From: Lachnospiraceae bacterium
GTDB lineage: Bacteria > Bacillota > Clostridia > Lachnospirales > Lachnospiraceae
NCBI GenBank assembly: GCA_017536965.1
Contig: JAFWCK010000073.1
Coordinates: 1-53,459 of the forward strand
DNA length: 53,459 nt
Direction: 5' to 3'
Part shown: in pieces, positions 52,561 through 53,459 of the stretch
Layout: each line of letters starts with the position of its first letter
Numbering within the stretch: the first letter of the stretch is position 1
Notes under the pieces: model-generated
Seen by the model: the letters and a program-made list of their open reading frames with translations, nothing else
Told to the model about the DNA's origin: nothing
Database searches by the model: none
Position numbers and translations under genes: made by a program

Positions 52561-52647
52561 GGGGGGGGGCTGCGCCAACCATTGAATTGGCTTTTATTTA
52601 CCCAGCGTCTATAAAGCCGGGGATTTCCTTCATTGAGTTATATTATA
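52561..52647 (-). promoter_or_regulatory. Leader of the protease gene with C9 tract and alternative hairpins
   Basis: On the minus strand a TATAAT lies at 52647-52642, implying a leader of about 130 bases. Within it, GGCTTTAT (52618-52611) can pair with ATAAAAGCC (52597-52589), and GCCAA (52591-52587) with TTGGC (52578-52574). The two stems share GCC at 52591-52589, so they are mutually exclusive. A run of nine C follows at 52569-52561. The layout is compatible with attenuation or slipped-strand variation, neither proven. Confidence 0.5.
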
Positions 52648-52697
52648 CATGATGTCATACAAAGTTGAATTATTATTACACAAATAGATTGAGCCAA

Positions 52698-52714
52698 ACG
52701 GAGACGGTGGGATT
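52698..52714 (-). other. Partial copy of a tRNA-Ser 3' end
   Basis: ACGGAGACGGTGGGATT on the plus strand; its complement AATCCCACCGTCTCCGT matches the T-arm and acceptor end of a tRNA-Ser. No tRNA body surrounds it. It repeats 52774-52790 exactly over 17 bases. Confidence 0.6.
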
Positions 52715-52732
52715 TCCCCCTTTGAACTATAT

Positions 52733-52773
52733 GGAAAACAAAAAAGGTGCCACAGGCACCTTTCTTGTTTTCC
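52733..52773. terminator. Long hairpin abutting the tRNA-Ser 3' end copy
   Basis: GGAAAACAA-A-AAAGGTGCC, loop ACA, GGCACCTTT-C-TTGTTTTCC: 19-base arms with one mismatch. On the minus strand it begins directly after the tRNA-like CGTCTCCGT, as a tRNA terminator would. Confidence 0.7.
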
Positions 52774-52796
52774 ACGGAGACGGTGGGATTCGAAGG
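52774..52796 (-). other. tRNA-Ser 3' end, candidate attachment site
   Basis: The minus strand reads TTCGAATCCCACCGTCTCCG, the T-loop, T-stem and acceptor 3' strand of a tRNA-Ser, followed directly by a terminator-like hairpin. The sequence upstream (plus coordinates above 52796) is not a tRNA body. This is the expected structure when an element integrates at a tRNA 3' end and leaves the duplicated end beside the host terminator; the intact tRNA should lie at the element's other end, outside the window. Confidence 0.6.
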
Positions 52797-53459
52797 TGAA
52801 TCCCAACAAAAAACATTATAAGAAAGGGGGTTTGAGAGATGTCGCTCTCTCCGGGAACCAAAAAAGGACCCATTTTCCCGAAGTGCAAAAAACCTTATAA
52901 AATCAGGCTTTTTTGCCATTTTTAGTAATTTCGCTCTTCAGGAACCCAAAAATTTTTTCTTATTTATATGTGCAAAACTTAATATACACTGCTTGGTTCC
53001 ACCTTGGTTCCACCAATTATTATAACTAAAAAAAGTGACAGGATTATTCCGCCACTTTTTCTTTTCTTAACATATCCATATATGAATGAAGGCTTTTACT
53101 CATCTCCTGTTCACAAAAGGGGTGTTTTAGTTTTCTTAACAAAACCGATAGTTAAATTGGTGCTTTATGACAAGTATTTCTGTGTTCACGGAAGCGGATC
53201 CTTCTCTAAACACGTCCTAAGAAAAATGCTTCATTCAGCAAAAAGTGCTTCAAAGAAATTTGAGCTTAAATAGTGGGAAGCCCTTATATAATCAACCTTT
53301 TTAAGGTATTTAACTGATAGCGATAGACGGGGCTCGAAGGATGGCAAAAATAAGCCTAAACCCTAATAAATAAAGGAGATTTGCATTCTCAGTCAGGGAT
53401 TTCATATAATTTGCACTTCAAAAAGGCTGCTTAGGGTATGTCGAATAAAGCAGGCGTTA
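52797..53459. other. Gene-poor stretch, probably edge of an integrated element
   Basis: No convincing gene is present. It contains a hairpin with GCAAAAAACC and GGCTTTTTTGC (52886-52917), a terminator-like hairpin AAAAAGTG/CACTTTTT (53030-53060), a duplicated TTGGTTCCACC (52993-53013), and two copies of CCTTATA(A/T)AATCA (near 52894 and 53283). Near 53330 GACGGGGCTCGAA again resembles a tRNA T-loop complement. This fits the tail of an integrative element whose body continues beyond the right edge. Confidence 0.45.

Noticed and set aside
52774-52866. Complete tRNA-Ser gene on the minus strand
   Set aside because: Only the T-loop and acceptor 3' strand match; the D-arm, anticodon and 5' acceptor strand are missing.
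52638-52919. Minus-strand ORF of 93 codons
   Set aside because: It runs through the hairpin and the tRNA-Ser 3' end copies and has no family resemblance, so it is probably chance.
53004-53273. Plus-strand ORF of 89 codons
   Set aside because: It begins inside a hairpin-containing region without a ribosome site, and its composition does not look like protein.

Overview
The window looks like a chromosomal segment of a strictly anaerobic Clostridia, most likely Lachnospiraceae-like. The reasons are moderate G+C, strong AGGAGG-type ribosome sites, a glycyl radical enzyme, a flavoprotein with a 2x[4Fe-4S] partner, and families typical of gut Clostridia (DUF4125/DUF4037, DUF6472, VTC/DUF4956). No species can be named from the sequence.

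Left part (1-16760). A partial gene leaves the left edge. An ankyrin-like orphan faces a three-gene operon (CE2-type esterase, DUF6472, DUF169). A small helical protein and a GNAT acetyltransferase follow. Next is a six-gene minus-strand operon, read from 10540 down to 4344: MDR dehydrogenase, SGNH-like membrane protein with a lost nucleophile, VOC protein, then a ribose-type ABC importer (binding lipoprotein, double ATPase, permease). Two overlapping LysR genes diverge from it across a palindrome flanked by promoters on both sides. A large beta-helix protein without a signal peptide, an AraC regulator with a promoter placed for a leaderless mRNA, and a Nudix hydrolase complete this part.

Middle (16761-36700). 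A MITE-like nested inverted repeat (16856-17088) precedes a VTC/DUF4956/beta-strand lipoprotein operon and its OmpR-type two-component pair. 11-bp-spaced direct repeats lie at both promoters. A nine-gene minus operon (31083-22180) follows. It encodes a PhlG/phloretin-hydrolase-family C-C hydrolase, a fumarate-reductase-type flavoprotein, two cupin proteins with the same four-Cys tail, TPR-DUF4037-DUF4125 proteins, and an APS-reductase-like flavoprotein with its ferredoxin subunit. This looks like an anaerobic catabolic unit for a polyketide- or flavonoid-like substrate; the substrate is inferred. Housekeeping-type genes follow: M28 peptidase, lysoplasmalogenase, small lipoproteins, Bax-inhibitor-1 protein and a PuuD-like amidase.

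Right part (36701-53459). A plus-strand, visibly more G+C-rich five-gene operon encodes an FAD oxidoreductase, SDR, zinc MDR and both AcnX subunits. A 53-bp-period array of GTGACC/GGTCAC sites lies just after it (42105-42403). Then come a FecR-domain lipoprotein, a glycyl radical enzyme without a visible activase, a divergent pair of esterase paralogues (the first lacking catalytic residues), an OFA-type transporter, and a secreted papain-like protease with a C9 tract and alternative hairpins in its leader. The right end carries copies of a tRNA-Ser 3' end, one abutting a strong hairpin, as expected at the edge of an integrated element.

Taken together, the window carries three probable catabolic modules (ABC-import/MDR, PhlG/flavoprotein/cupin, AcnX/dehydrogenase) and a glycyl radical enzyme. 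They have dedicated regulators and signs of past DNA acquisition. The link between the modules is inference from proximity.
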